Shown one piece after another: positions 22,521 through 33,704 of a stretch of DNA of 64,000 nucleotides. Both the position numbers and the translations under genes were made by a program. Under the pieces are notes generated by a model. The model searched no databases and had not been told where the DNA came from. It worked only from the letters and a program-made list of their open reading frames with translations. Source of the DNA: Distichodus sexfasciatus (Eukaryota > Chordata > Actinopteri > Characiformes > Distichodontidae); contig JAVGVS010000012.1 in assembly GCA_032718565.1 (NCBI GenBank), positions 124,001-188,000 on the forward strand. Direction: 5' to 3'. Within the stretch, counting starts at the first letter, position 1. Every line of letters begins with the position of its first letter.

Positions 22521-23330
22521 CGTCCGGGTGTTTAAAGCGTAAGCCGCGAATATCGATTCTATGGGTTCGATGGCCAAAGTAATGATGACGCTATTTCCTT
22601 GCTATCTTGATTAAACCTCATTGGTATTGATGGAAATGTTAGAAAGAGCTACACAGAAGCACAGAATCACAATCACACTGATTGGAGCTTCCACGTCTCC
22701 CGCGAGCTCCCCGGCGCCGGCCTCGGCCTACCTTAAGCCAAACCGACCCCCTCCTCCGCCTCTTCCTCCTCTCCCCCCATCTCAATCAATGAGAAGGCAT
22801 CTACTATATTACCCCCGTCTGAGGACGGAATTTTAAACACACACAAGGCCCTGACCGAACTTGCTTCAGATGTCTCAGCAGGACGGGAAGGTTTGCTTTG
22901 ACAACGACTACCTGAAAGGCTCTTAAAGCTAATTGGTAGAAGAAGTCTGATATCTCTTTGAACAGTCCAGAATGAGGTTTAGAATAAACAGGAGGACGGG
23001 GCTTTGCCCACTAGATGACAGAAATCAGGTGTCAACGTTAACATGCAGACACGAAGACCTGTGTGAACCGGACACCATGTATACACACCCGTCTATATGT
23101 TTGTGGGGTCCTCTGAACGCAAATGTCGAATATTGAATGTGCATGTGCATTCTAAAAAGTAACGTGAAGTCACATGCACAGAGAATACTTGTATATATGC
23201 CTGCATGTCAGAACAACACTCCATCAATCCAGATATTTTTAATATACAAATTAACAAATATGTTTTTGTGATGAACAAGTTGCCTCATGCACAATTTGGT
23301 CATGGTGTTAATTTTGTCTCCATGATGGTC
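22521..23330. other. unique non-coding sequence
   Basis: No gene recognised. A C-rich stretch lies at 22740-22790. Confidence 0.35.
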
Positions 23331-23338
23331 TATAAATA

Positions 23339-23551
23339 CACACACACACACACAAATAAATTACTGTACAAAAGTTTTAAGTCACCCCTCATTTCTTCAT
23401 ATTTTGCTAGGCAAATGGGATGATAAGTACAGTGATTTATTGAAACGTGCCAACATTTATGTGAATACAAATTCTAAATAGTTAAAAAAAATAATAAGTC
23501 TGGCTCTTTGGAAGTAAATTATAAAGAAATGAGGGGTGGCTCAGTACTGTA
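23339..23551. mobile_element. (CA)n plus short terminal-inverted-repeat element
   Basis: A (CA) run (23339-23354) is followed by a left arm at 23362-23397 (tactgtacaaaagttttaag, then tcacccctcatttctt). Its inverted counterpart is at 23523-23551 (aaagaaatgaggggtggctc then agtactgta). About 190 bp, no coding capacity. A related element is at 39238-39364. Confidence 0.6.
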
Positions 23552-25115
23552 TAGACAGACACATAGTACACACATTAAGCACAGATTCGATGTCTAATTA
23601 CGTGTAATTTGGAAGTTGGAAAAACACACGCATGACACACTTCTTGGAATAACTTGGAATAACACCGCCGGTCCGTCTGCTTCCCGATCCCTTCGACTCC
23701 AAACATTCCTGGTTCGGTAAGATTGGGTTGTGGGTTTGAACAGCGCACCTAGCGAATCGTGTCGCTTCCAAAGCGGACAAAATGTTCAAATTATCCTTTG
23801 GCCCGAGGCCAGAAACGAGAGCTGCTGTGTTAAGCTGGAGGCTTTGATCTTAAGTGAATTTAGGCAGGGCAATGCAATTTCACAATCCAAGTACGCCAGC
23901 TGTTTAAAGTTAAACTTCCAAGGTAACCATGGCGCCCTGCGCCTGGATTACAGACGATAACATGTGGAATAAGTTTAGATGCGTTCCTCCAAACACACGC
24001 ATGGCCTGCGCTTTTAAGGAGAGCCGCTGCTAAGACATTACTTCTATCAGGTAAACAGGATACAGGTCACTGATAAAACAATATATACAGTCCAGGACCA
24101 TTCAGAGTCCTGAAGAGAGAGAGAGGGAGAGAGAGAGAGAGGAGGAGGAGGAAAAAAGAGAGAGAGAGTCTGTTACACTGATTTAGAACAGTTAGGGGTT
24201 AGTTGCAAAGCCAACGCTAATTACCCAGCGACATGATTGCATTTACAAAAAGTAATTGAGACTTGGCTAGAAATGCGCCGTCCCGCATGTCAATCAGTGG
24301 AGAAGCATGGAAAAGAGGTATCTGTTACCTAATTATAGATAGTTAGCTGATGTGTGGGGCTTCTTTGTATCACTGCAGCGGAGAGGCTTGACATTTTTGT
24401 GGTCTGTCATTAGAACCTGAAATACGGCGCATGCCAAACAGACAGCCTGCATTAATATAAATATGCGGCTTGGAAAAGCAGGTATGAGTTGGCCAAAGAC
24501 ACGAGAGGAAGGGAGGGAAAAGGGGGCGAGAGAAGCTGAAAACATGATGGAAAGCCGTCCCAGGAAGATCTTGCAAGCCAATGCCAGAAAACGTACAATA
24601 TAATGTTGTGTTGATCTCTTCCAACATTAAACGGCGGAGGTGTTTTTCTAAGCCCTACTCTCGTTTCAGCAACGCAGCCGCTGCCAAACTTCTCCAAGAT
24701 ATACTATGAGAACTCTGACTTCCATGGTGTGTGGCACAGTCACATGTCGGGGCTGAAGAAGTAAATTGTCAGAATTTATAATCATACATTCTACATTATT
24801 ATATAGAGAGCTAGAAGATGTGGCCTATGATAACTTTATGTTGTGTTATTTCTTGCTAAAACAAATGTGTTCCTGATGCTAACCCATTACACAAAGCTGG
24901 TAGATGAATACGCTGCATGGCAATATAACTTAAATGCATTTGGAATCCTGATATCTGATACTAGCTACAGCTAATTCCAGTTACTAATCAACACTAATTC
25001 ATTTTAGCTGAGGAAAGTAGATTATCAAGATGTATAATATGACACACGTTATATGTAGTACACCAGGTAAAGTATAATTAAATTAAATATATATATTAAT
25101 ATCAATACACTTTGA
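23552..25115. other. unique sequence, patchily CNE-like
   Basis: No gene recognised. 23740-24080 and 24180-24700 have balanced composition with words such as 'gctaattacccagcgacatg'. A (GA)n run lies at 24114-24166. AT-rich from 24760. Confidence 0.35.
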
Positions 25116-25363
25116 GGCAGTTGGTGCAGAACGGTAGGGTGTTCGCCCCATGATAAGGAGGTCGCAGGTTCAAATCCAGAAGTTACCACTGAGGTACTCA
25201 TGAGCAAGGTACCGTCCCCACGCACTGCTTCCAGGGTGCTGCCCTTGCTAGCTGTCCAATGCTCCTTCAGGAATGGGTCAAATGCAGAGGTCACATTTCG
25301 TTGTGGCGCACTGTATACTGTGCTGTGGTGTGTTCACAATGACATTCGCTCACTTTCACTTTA
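25116..25363 (+). mobile_element. tRNA-derived SINE (family A), full-length
   Basis: Starts 'ggcagttggtgcagaacggta', with B box ggttcaaatcc (25167-25177), 'gaggtactcatgagcaaggtac', 'gctccttcaggaatgggtca', 'gaggtcacatttcgttgtgg' and the tail 'gtgtgttcacaatgacattcg' to 'cactttcacttt'. An antisense frame (25049-25294) starting MTSAFDP is a recurring translation of this SINE and not a gene. Confidence 0.9.
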
Positions 25364-26200
25364 ACAGTAATAATATTAGGTAATTACATAAAGAAATAGT
25401 AATCAACTCTTTAATAGTAGTAATATCGTGGTGTCACACTTTTTCCTATTGCTAAATGCATAACTGTAAATAAATTAACAGAATATTACACTGTATATTG
25501 ACTATATAGAGCAAAATTATGCCATTTCCTTTAAAAATAAATGAAAAATGAATCCCTGATGCTATTATTGCTACTTCCTGTTAACTATTGCTACTTCCTG
25601 TTTGGTACATTTGAGGGCTGGAAAAAAATATATATACATATATATCCTGTTGCTAATTATGGTTCATTTCTGTCACATTTAAGGACTATATTTATTAGAA
25701 TATATCATAACACATTATACATTATTAAATAAAGTTGGACATATATGATAATTGGCAATTACATCCCTATTTTTGCCTAAAATAAAGGAAATATAGATTC
25801 ATGATGCTAGCTAATGCTAATTCCTGCTAGCAAATCTTAGCTAACATACATAGTTAAATTTAATAGCGACAGTAAAAAAATTGGATTCATTTTAAAAAGG
25901 AATTCCTCAGAATTGTTTCATTTGTGATCCCTGTAGATATAAAATTATGGCATTTCACTCACATGCATTATTATATATTATATACAAGATGCACATATTA
26001 GATATAGTAGATATACCATAATGGTGTGGAACTTCACCCATATGTATCTTCATTATATCTTCATACATCACACTGAACACAAATGATGCATGCAAAAGAG
26101 TGAAACATGGAAGTCTAGCTTGTTTCTGGTTGATCATACTGGAGTCAGTGGCAAATCATAACTATGAGGGGGTTCTGCAACACAGCCCAATAAAAATGCA
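25364..26200. other. AT-rich sequence
   Basis: Strongly AT-rich, with no recognisable gene or bounded element. Words like 'gctagctaatgctaattcctgctagc' (25806-25831) recall the minisatellite vocabulary at 2119-3061 but are not arrayed. Confidence 0.4.
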
Positions 26201-26700
26201 GGTCCTGGACAGATTTACAAATCGGAGATGGAGGTGGTTTGGGAAGGTTCGGGCAGTGCGTCCCACAACGATGTGGGAGTGATGAATGTACGCCGGCGAT
26301 CGGGACGCTCATTAAATAAAATGTAAATGAAGAGAGAAGCGGGGCCGGGGGTGGGGGGGGTGGGGGTGTGTGGAGCGGCGTTGTGAATAAAATGGGCCGC
26401 AATGGAAACGGCCGGCCGTAAAGCAGCGCCGGTGACAGTGCTACGGGGCGCGACGGCGGCGCCCGGGGTGAGCCTGGAAATGAGGCGAGCAGAAAATGAG
26501 AACGCGGCGCGGGGAAGGAAAATGGATGGCGAGCACGTCCGCAGGCGGCGAGAGGAGAAGCCGGCGGGGAGGTGATCCTCCAGGAAAACAAAACAGCTTA
26601 AAGCCGGCCCCCATGTAACGCGGGAGAAAATTAATAACGGCGTGGCGAGGAAAGGAGGAGGGAGGAGTGGGGAGGGAATGGGGTGGGGGGGAGGAAAGGA
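26200..26700. promoter_or_regulatory. CpG-rich block, CpG-island-like
   Basis: Dense CpG (gcgcgacggcggcgcccgg near 26448, cggccggccgtaaagc near 26409) in an otherwise AT-rich region. Interspersed are 'ctcattaaataaaatgtaaatg' and 'gaaaattaataacggcg'. Could be a CpG-island promoter of an unannotated transcript or a GC-rich conserved element. Frames on the - strand (up to 170 codons) are Pro/Ser/Arg-rich and not recognisable. Confidence 0.4.
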
Positions 26701-27098
26701 AAGGATGGAGAGAGACATCCCACACACCAGACAGCCATTATGCTGCTCTAAAAAAGGAGCCTGGTTTTTGTTAAGATTATTAAAACAAAGAGAAATATAC
26801 AGAATGAGGCTGATTTATCGCAGCGGTTCCCAACTGTTTGTGTTTCCACTACCGGTGGAATGCAGGGACTTGGCCTTGTCCAAATGCATAAGCATATCTC
26901 ACATTATAATTTCACCACAGACTGGGTTTAGTCTGAAAAGATGAATGTTGGGCTGATATTATGAATCTAAAAAGGGGAAATTCTCAGCATTTGATGCTGA
27001 TTGTACGTAGTGTGTGTAGAGTATGAAAAACTACTTAAATACATGAACACAGGGAACATAGGGCACATCAAATAACCCCGTTTTCATGTCTAACCCAT

Positions 27099-27100
<2 letters not shown>
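26701..27100. other. unique non-coding sequence
   Basis: Nothing recognisable is seen. Confidence 0.35.
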
Positions 27101-27139
<39 letters not shown>

Positions 27140-27260
27140 ATCCACAATACTGTCATAGCAATCACAGCTCCAAGTGATCTGGAATTAAGTTCCTTGTAAC
27201 CAAGCACCATGGCAACAGACATCATACTGATTGAGTCCACACACACACACACACACACAG
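27101..27260 (+). repeat. paired (CA)n microsatellites
   Basis: Two (CA) runs, 27102-27135 and 27238-27259, separated by about 100 bp of unique sequence. Confidence 0.9.
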
Positions 27261-27879
27261 ATATGGCTGGATTAATAAACGTCTGACAGAGCACTCACAG
27301 ATCTCCCTTCTATCCCGGAAACAGGGAAAAGTCAATTTCAGTCTGTGACAATCCTAACCGTGAAAAATGGCCAATCAGATTCCTTTCTTTAGACTCAGTG
27401 CTGTTTGCTTCTCACAATTACATCTCATACTCACTTCTAGATATTTCTGAAAAGCCACGCCACAGCACGTAACACCGACGTACATATTCCACCCCAGAGT
27501 GACCCAAACACAGCAACGTTTCGAAAAGGGTAGATCTGTTAAGAAGTGAGATTTGCGTTTTTTAGCGTTTGTTTCTTTTGTGGGTCAGCTTCTAAAACAT
27601 AGAAGCTTTAAAATGAAGGGAAAAAATAATAAAAGCAAGTTTTGCACATGATTTCCTCTGTTCACATAACGACTGTGTATTGACTGCGTCAGCGTGATGG
27701 TGTTTGTGTCATTTTTGACCAGAATTTAAAACAATTTCTTATTTTTTTTTATCATCTTGTGCTCATGCAAAAGTTTATTTTTGGTTTCGCACAAGTAGCC
27801 TTCTGTATTTTCTTACCATCAAACGTAAAATTACGGTTGTAGTTTTCTCCATTTGACTGCTGTCACTATATTTAATAAA
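27261..27879. other. AT-rich unique sequence
   Basis: Nothing recognisable is seen. Confidence 0.35.
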
Positions 27880-28110
27880 CCGCTTCCTTAGAATTCTCAT
27901 ATTCAACTGCCACATTATTTTTTCAGACTATTTTATAGTCTATGTATATATTTTTGCTTATTCTATGTGCCTTATTTGTTCTTTGTATTGTGGAAACTGA
28001 AGTCACGCCATTTACTTTGACTTTACTATCTATAGTGTAAATCTCATGAATTCAGATTTTTCAATGTTTTTTCTACATCATTTATTTTTACTCTTTAATT
28101 ACATCTAAAA
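27880..28110 (+). repeat. dispersed repeat E, copy 2
   Basis: 'gactattttatagtctatgtatatatttttgcttattctatgtgccttat... attgtggaaactgaagtcacgcc' matches the order of words at 20880-20960 and 40380-40455. Confidence 0.5.
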
Positions 28111-28242
28111 TTACATTTTAATTTACAGCCTTAGGATCAATCACTACGTGTTGTCCATGTATAAGTACGTATGTGAGAAATAAAGAACATTGAATCTTTA
28201 GGGGCTGAAAAAAACCGAACCTACCAACTACTGCAGTGGTGT

Positions 28243-28250
28243 GTAGAGAG
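28243..28250. repeat. target-site duplication, left (gtagagag)
   Basis: Exact 8-bp copy of 28849-28856, bracketing the MITE at 28251-28848. Confidence 0.85.
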
Positions 28251-28848
28251 CAGAGAGGGGGACTCGAGTCTGAGACTTGGACAACAATGACTCGAGACTT
28301 AACTTCAAACATGCCCTCAAGACTTGACATGGATTGCAGATTTGGGCCTCGCGGGCAATCTTTATTTTACGTAATTATTGTTTCTCTTAATTTTTCCAAT
28401 GTATTGATATAAGGGAAATTGATATATTCAGAAGCGTTGCGATAGCCTTGGTGTAATTCCCTCCAGTGATATTGTGCACAACGTCACGCATGTGTGCAGT
28501 CATAGATATCGAAACAACACTGAGCATCCTGTAGTGCAGAACAAAAAAGCGCACAAAAATTTCATTTATCAGTTTCAAAGCTTTCATTGTGTTTCTTCAC
28601 ACTGTATCGAAATAGCCCTCTTAAGTGACCATACGACTCTAAAACTTTAGTGTACAATAATAGATAACAGCACATGCTTACAGTTCATAACATACAGTAA
28701 TCCAGTGTGATCTAGACCAGATGGCATGCAGATGAGAGAGAATGAGAGAGAAGTTCATTGCAGTCATTAGAGACTTGAGACTTGGACTTGGGACAAAAGA
28801 CTCAAGACTTAACTCAGACTTGGAAAAAATGACTTGCAAACATCTCTG
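28251..28848. mobile_element. non-autonomous hAT-type element (MITE), 598 bp
   Basis: Starts cagagagg and ends catctctg (complement cagagatg), giving short imperfect terminal inverted repeats. It is flanked by the exact 8-bp duplication gtagagag, the length expected for hAT transposition. Subterminal sequence on both sides is the 'gactcgagtctgagacttgg / gagacttgagacttgg' type common to one fish MITE family. No transposase remnant is visible, so it would need an autonomous hAT in trans. A 66-codon frame inside is incidental. Confidence 0.85.
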
Positions 28849-28856
28849 GTAGAGAG
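28849..28856. repeat. target-site duplication, right (gtagagag)
   Basis: Exact copy of 28243-28250. Confidence 0.85.
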
Positions 28857-29794
28857 TGAGGAGTCTCTGAGGTAGCTGAGAGTCTTGACCCCGGGGTCGG
28901 ATCCCACAGGGGTCACGTGCAGGATGTGAGGTGGCAGAGGGCTCTACAAGACACGGCAGGGTTTGGGGGTTTGGGTTTTGAGGGCAGAGGAAACGCCGCT
29001 GTTTCAAGGTCATGCTGGGAAGCTTGCTGGAATGTTCCGGAGGCATTGCTGCATTGGAGGCACCGTCACAGCCTGACTGACGCTGACATGCTGCTTTCTG
29101 AGGCTAAATGTTCTGGACTGGATTAGCACAGAAGAAAGAGCTTTTTAAAAACAGTAACTGCATATCTTAAAGCTGATCTATCAGTGAGACAGATCGCATT
29201 GCTAACAAATAGAGAAGGTTAACGTACATTAACCGTGAGAGAACAAGGCATAGGAAGCACTCAGAACATGGGCATTAGTTTCATTATATGGCAGCAAACA
29301 CTGAAATATCATGTGCACAAAATTAGATCAGATTTGCCCTAATTATGTTATTCCCAAGGTATTATTTCTTGTAAAGCTCAACTTAACGACAGTAGCTCTC
29401 CAGAGTTCTGCTTCCAGTCTCTCTATCTGGATCATCTCTGGTCTCTAAACCACACTTCTTCAGAATCACTTTCAATTAGGCCACTACATTCAATTAAGCA
29501 ACTACTTATTCATAATCATTTTCCATTATGTCATTTTATTCCACGCTCTCTAAAGCCGTTTTCTCACGCACTCATTTATGGGTTTCCTTTCTCATCTCAC
29601 CACAGAAGTGCTAAGATATCTGTTGCTGTGCAAAGTGATATCTTTTTCTTTCATTCCTACTCAGCTCCAAGCTTGAAGTCTATTGACTCCTCTGTTCATA
29701 TGAGACCGTGTTTCTACTGCATTGAAAACTATAACATATATAGCTCAGTCACAACTAGCAAAAAATATCAATTGTTATATATACAGTACATGTT
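28857..29794. other. unique non-coding sequence
   Basis: No gene recognised. Confidence 0.35.
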
Positions 29795-30013
29795 CGGCGT
29801 TCGCCTCATGATCGGAAGGTTGCCAAATCAAGTCCCGGAGCAGGTAAATGTACCACTGAGGTACTCATGAGCAAGGTACTGTCCCCAAGCACTGCTCCCA
29901 GGGCACTGCCCACTGCTCCTGTAAGGATAGTAGAGGTCACATTTTATTGCGGTGCAATGTGTGCTTTGATGTGGTGTGTTCACAGTGACAAATAATCGCT
30001 CACTTTCACTTAT
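29795..30013 (+). mobile_element. tRNA-derived SINE (family A), A-box missing
   Basis: Starts at 'ggcgttcgcctcatgatcgg'. The B box is degraded (ccaaatcaagtccc), while the body and tail are well kept (gaggtactcatgagcaaggt, gtgtgttcacagtgacaaat, cactttcactta). The first about 20 bp of the head are lost. Confidence 0.85.
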
Positions 30014-30169
30014 ATTGAAGCATATAAATAGAGAGAGAGAGTCATTTTACTGAAACACGCTTCTAACAACGAATATCATTCATTATATATAATTACACCA
30101 AAGCTCTATATTAAAGGTCAAGCCACTCACTTCAGGCACAATTGCACCCTAGTCTCACAATTCTACACT

Positions 30170-31150
30170 GACAAAATCGCAATTACAAAAGGAACATCTG
30201 TCAAAACGCAGACATGACATCAGAAAGCAGTTCAAACCGTAGCCAACACACATCTGCCGGCAGCATGGCTTCCGTCCGACCGTCTGCGAAACTCCAAGTT
30301 CTCTCCGCTTCACTCGCCGCAAGGAAGCCTGCATTTCAAACGCATCCATTGCAGGCAGAGAGCGGGCTCCGCTACCTTGTCTATATTACAACATTTTGTT
30401 TCCTAAAACTCTCACTTTGAACAGGCCTCTTGGCTTCCCTCTTTGATGTTACATTCTCTGAGAGGCAGTCTGGCCTTTGAGCTTTTAATAGGAAAGAATA
30501 TTTTAAGGAAAAAGGCAGATTCAAAGCTCACATACTTCATTTCCTCGGAAAGAGACGGGGAAAAAAAAGAAAAAAAGCCCCAGAATCAAACACTCAAGCA
30601 GACCCGAAATCGCCGAGCTGAACGGCAGCGGCGCTCCTCAATCCGCGCTAATACATTTCCCAAAACTCCAATGTAATAAAACGGCAGAGAAATCCACGTA
30701 ATGAACAGAGAAGGCTTTAATGCAACTTCTTGATGGATTTTACATGGTTCAGCAATAATTTGACGAACTCCACACCTGCAGGTTTGTCTGAATTAATAAA
30801 AAGAAATGGAAATTACATTCCCCGATCTGTGAGTGAATTGTTGGGCAGAACAAACATGGCTGTTTTGTTTCAGTTGCCACTGAGAGGCAATTCCGCACAG
30901 AGATCCAAAACAGAGCTAAGCACAGGAAGAAGAAAAACAGCCCAAATAAATGTGAAGCTTTGGGGGAAAAGCAAAGCATATACTGTAAAGTATTAAAAAC
31001 CAGGCGGCTGTTTAAATATCGCCCAGCTCCAGACCTCGTGGAGGCTGCTAGAGAACTACGGCCTCCTGGGGAGAGAGATGAGCGATTGACATAAACAGCA
31101 GGACTGGCGGCCATGGTGCCGAAAAGAAGTGTGACGTCAGCACAGCTCTG
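30170..31150. promoter_or_regulatory. candidate CNE cluster
   Basis: Unique, repeat-free sequence with 'aaatcgcaattacaaaagg', 'gaatattttaaggaaaaagg' and 'gtctgaattaataaaaag'. Composition is steadier than the flanking AT-rich DNA. Frames on both strands (77-121 codons) are not recognisable. Confidence 0.35.
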
Positions 31151-31427
31151 CCTTCAACCTGCCTGTTGGGAGACGGAGTTCTGCCCCGCTGCCTTCAGCT
31201 GCAGACAAGTGTTGACTATAATCTGCCATTATGGTTTTGAAAGAACATGTGCACATCATAAAAATCTGAATTAGCAGCTAGTCTACAGCTTGGAAGAAAA
31301 CACACTGCCTAATATAATACTAATAATAATAAATAATTATTTTCTTATATCTTATGTTTAATAAACATGATCATTAAGCATGTTATTTTTCTAATAACTC
31401 TTAGTTTAGCTGTTATATCTCTTTTAA
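31151..31427. other. AT-rich sequence
   Basis: Nothing recognisable is seen. Confidence 0.35.
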
Positions 31428-31586
31428 GTGATTGTGAAGGAGCAGTGGGAAGCTTTTTGGCAGTGCTTGGTGAGAGTACCCTGCTCATAAATACCTAAGT
31501 AGTACCTTTTACCAGTCCAAGGCTTCAATTGGTCACCTTCCGATTACGGGACCGACTCCCTAACAGTTACTCTACCAAACACCCCA
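31428..31586 (-). mobile_element. SINE family A, internally deleted copy
   Basis: Complement orientation. The tail jumps from 'gtgattgtgaa' straight to 'ggagcagtgggaagc', removing about 75 bp between two gtgaa words that full copies carry (attgtgaac and ccgtgaagg), consistent with a microhomology deletion. The head ends 'gttactctaccaaacacccc'. Confidence 0.8.
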
Positions 31587-31632
31587 ACATTTAGACACGT
31601 TATATACACGTACATACATATTTTTTGGGGGG

Positions 31633-31836
31633 TGATCAGAAGGTTGCTGGTTCGAATCCAGGACCGGTAAAGGTACTATTGAGGTACTCGTGAATAAGGT
31701 ACCATCCCCAAGCACTGCTCCCCGGGTGCTGAACGTCAACTGCCCACTGCTCCTTCATGGATGGGACAAATGCAGAGGTCACATTTCGTTGTGGTGCCCT
31801 GTAGTGTGTTCACAATGACAAATAATCACTCACTTT

Positions 31837-31840
<4 letters not shown>
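31633..31840 (+). mobile_element. SINE family A, head-to-head with the previous copy
   Basis: Starts 'gtgatcagaaggttgctg', with B box ggttcgaatcc (31650-31660), then full body and tail to 'caaataatcactcactttcat'. The first about 30 bp with the A box are missing. It lies 46 bp from the - strand copy at 31428-31586, so the two form a large inverted repeat. (AC)n follows at 31843-31866. Confidence 0.85.
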
Positions 31841-31867
<27 letters not shown>

Positions 31868-32139
31868 TCCATTTTCCATCAGGTAATAACTTGAGTTTAT
31901 ATAATTACAACTACGTCAGTTTTAATGATTAGAATATAGCATAAAACCAGCAAAGCAATTGATTGATAAACCTGCACAAATGACATCAAATAACCCGTAA
32001 ATCAGGTTGAGCACAAGTTTAGTTAATGAAACATTTCAATACAAATTTAACAAGCAAAACTCTCATTTTCTAGCAATTACAGTAGACTTGGATCCACCCA
32101 AATCACACTGACAAGGTCAAACTCCCTGTAAGAACATAA
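31868..32139. other. AT-rich unique sequence
   Basis: Nothing recognisable is seen. Confidence 0.35.
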
Positions 32140-32560
32140 AGGTGCAGTGAATAATTCAATTCATTTTTAATCAGGGCTGAGGCTCCGGGTCCATCCTCTG
32201 CTGTTTGACAAGTGTAATTCATCTGTGCCATCCGTTAGGAGAAGTGTCACCGAAGGAAAAATTGACCAGCGACCCTCATGTCTCACCATTTACCTACAGC
32301 AGCAGGACCTCGCCGGCTCTCCCTTCTCCATCACCTTACCTAGCTCCAGGTCCCACCCATATATCATCAGTCATTTAAACCAATTAACCACTTCACAGCA
32401 GAAACGCACGGCATTCCAGGGCAAGACGGAGGGTGATTCAGAGAACCATTTTCTTCAAATCCCATTAGAAAGGTGGGGGAAGAGAACAAAAACTCTACCC
32501 AGTATCATACAATGGAAGGATTTTGTTTAAGGACTGGAAGGTATTACAGAGCAGATTACT
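32140..32560. promoter_or_regulatory. candidate conserved non-coding element
   Basis: Unique balanced-composition block: 'gaataattcaattcatttttaatcagg', 'gacaagtgtaattcatctg', 'catttaaaccaattaacc'. The 101-codon frame 32225-32530 (+) shows no recognisable domain and no obvious splice context. Confidence 0.35.
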
Positions 32561-33314
32561 TGTGGCTTATTTTCTTTGTTGGAAAATTACCTTTTGGAGT
32601 ACCATCTCCGAGCTGCAACACCTTGTCCTTCCTTGTAAAGTTACAGAGTTATAAAGTTTAGGGCTGCAATTTTCTGTATATGATACAGGCTTTTCCTGGC
32701 AACAGCACAATGTACTACAAAAAATCCATTCTCAGTTCAGGATGGCGACGGACCGTGTCTTTAATGTTATCAGTGTCCCTTGCTTTATGTACTTTGTATA
32801 TCTTTGCGGAGGATTTTAGATCTTCATTTTGCCTACCCCTGATTATCGATGTGCTACTCTGACGGGAGGTGGTAGGATGTAACCTACAACCTTGGTGGAG
32901 CCATAATTAAGCACAAGCTCTTGATTTATGGCATGTGTGGTAGGATGAACGTCGTTTTTAGGGGGCTATAAAACACTTGTGTATTTTGTTCTGAAGAACA
33001 AAATCAGACAAATGGTAATAAAGATGTAAGCGTTTATTAAGCACTGTCTCTAAGCAAAAATAAGTACATATTAATAAATGTAGATTCATTATTTAACCAA
33101 ACCAACTCCTTAGACCTAGCCTTGAACCAAACCTTAAACTCTAGATCCAAACCTCAAATTCCCAGAATTGTATTATTATTATCATTATTATTATTATTAT
33201 TATTTTAACCCCACATCCTCATGTAAAATTAATCCTGCCCAAACAGTACTTTTGAATCAAACTTACACATTATTAAAGCCCTTTCTTTAAACCATAATTG
33301 TAGACCATGAAAAT
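32561..33314. other. unique sequence with (ATT)n
   Basis: No gene recognised. An ATT/TTA-rich microsatellite lies at 33171-33205. Confidence 0.4.
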
Positions 33315-33669
33315 TAGGAATGCACAATAATATCAGAAACGGCCAGTAATTGTTTTTTTTTAAGTTAACGGCATCAGACTGATAATTAGATTTGCCAAGA
33401 TTTTCTGCCAATATTTTATGATGCATTTATTGACCATCGGAAAGGTAGTGCTTGTGCCAGTCATGTCCAAAGTCCAAGGACGGATTTTAGACGGCCCGTG
33501 TCTTATGTGTGTACGCTGTTATTTTGTGCCGAAATTCTGAACTTTAGTGAGCAAAATATCTTATCTTTACGTGCTCAACTCTGCCTCCGCTCGCGCTCAA
33601 CTTTTCCACATTTACCTGCATCAGTACCAGCACCGGCAGACATAAGCATAAAAAATATCGGATATTGGC

Positions 33670-33704
<35 letters not shown>
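33315..33704 (+). mobile_element. hAT-type MITE, diverged copy ending in (TATC)n
   Basis: Left end 'taggaatgcacaataatatc' matches the left end of 35341-35789. Internal words match in order: 'gagcaaaatatcttatctttacgtgctcaactctgcc' and 'gcagacataagcataaaaaatatcggatattggcat'. The right terminal repeat is replaced by a (TATC)8-type microsatellite at 33670-33704, so this copy has lost one end. Confidence 0.75.

Noticed and set aside
27102..27259. CRISPR-like direct repeats
   Set aside because: Simple (CA)n runs in a vertebrate-type genome; no repeat-spacer periodicity.
28234..28250. Alternative left end of the MITE at 'cagtggtgtg'
   Set aside because: It resembles a hAT terminus, but the 8 bp before it do not match the right flank, whereas starting at 28251 gives an exact gtagagag duplication.
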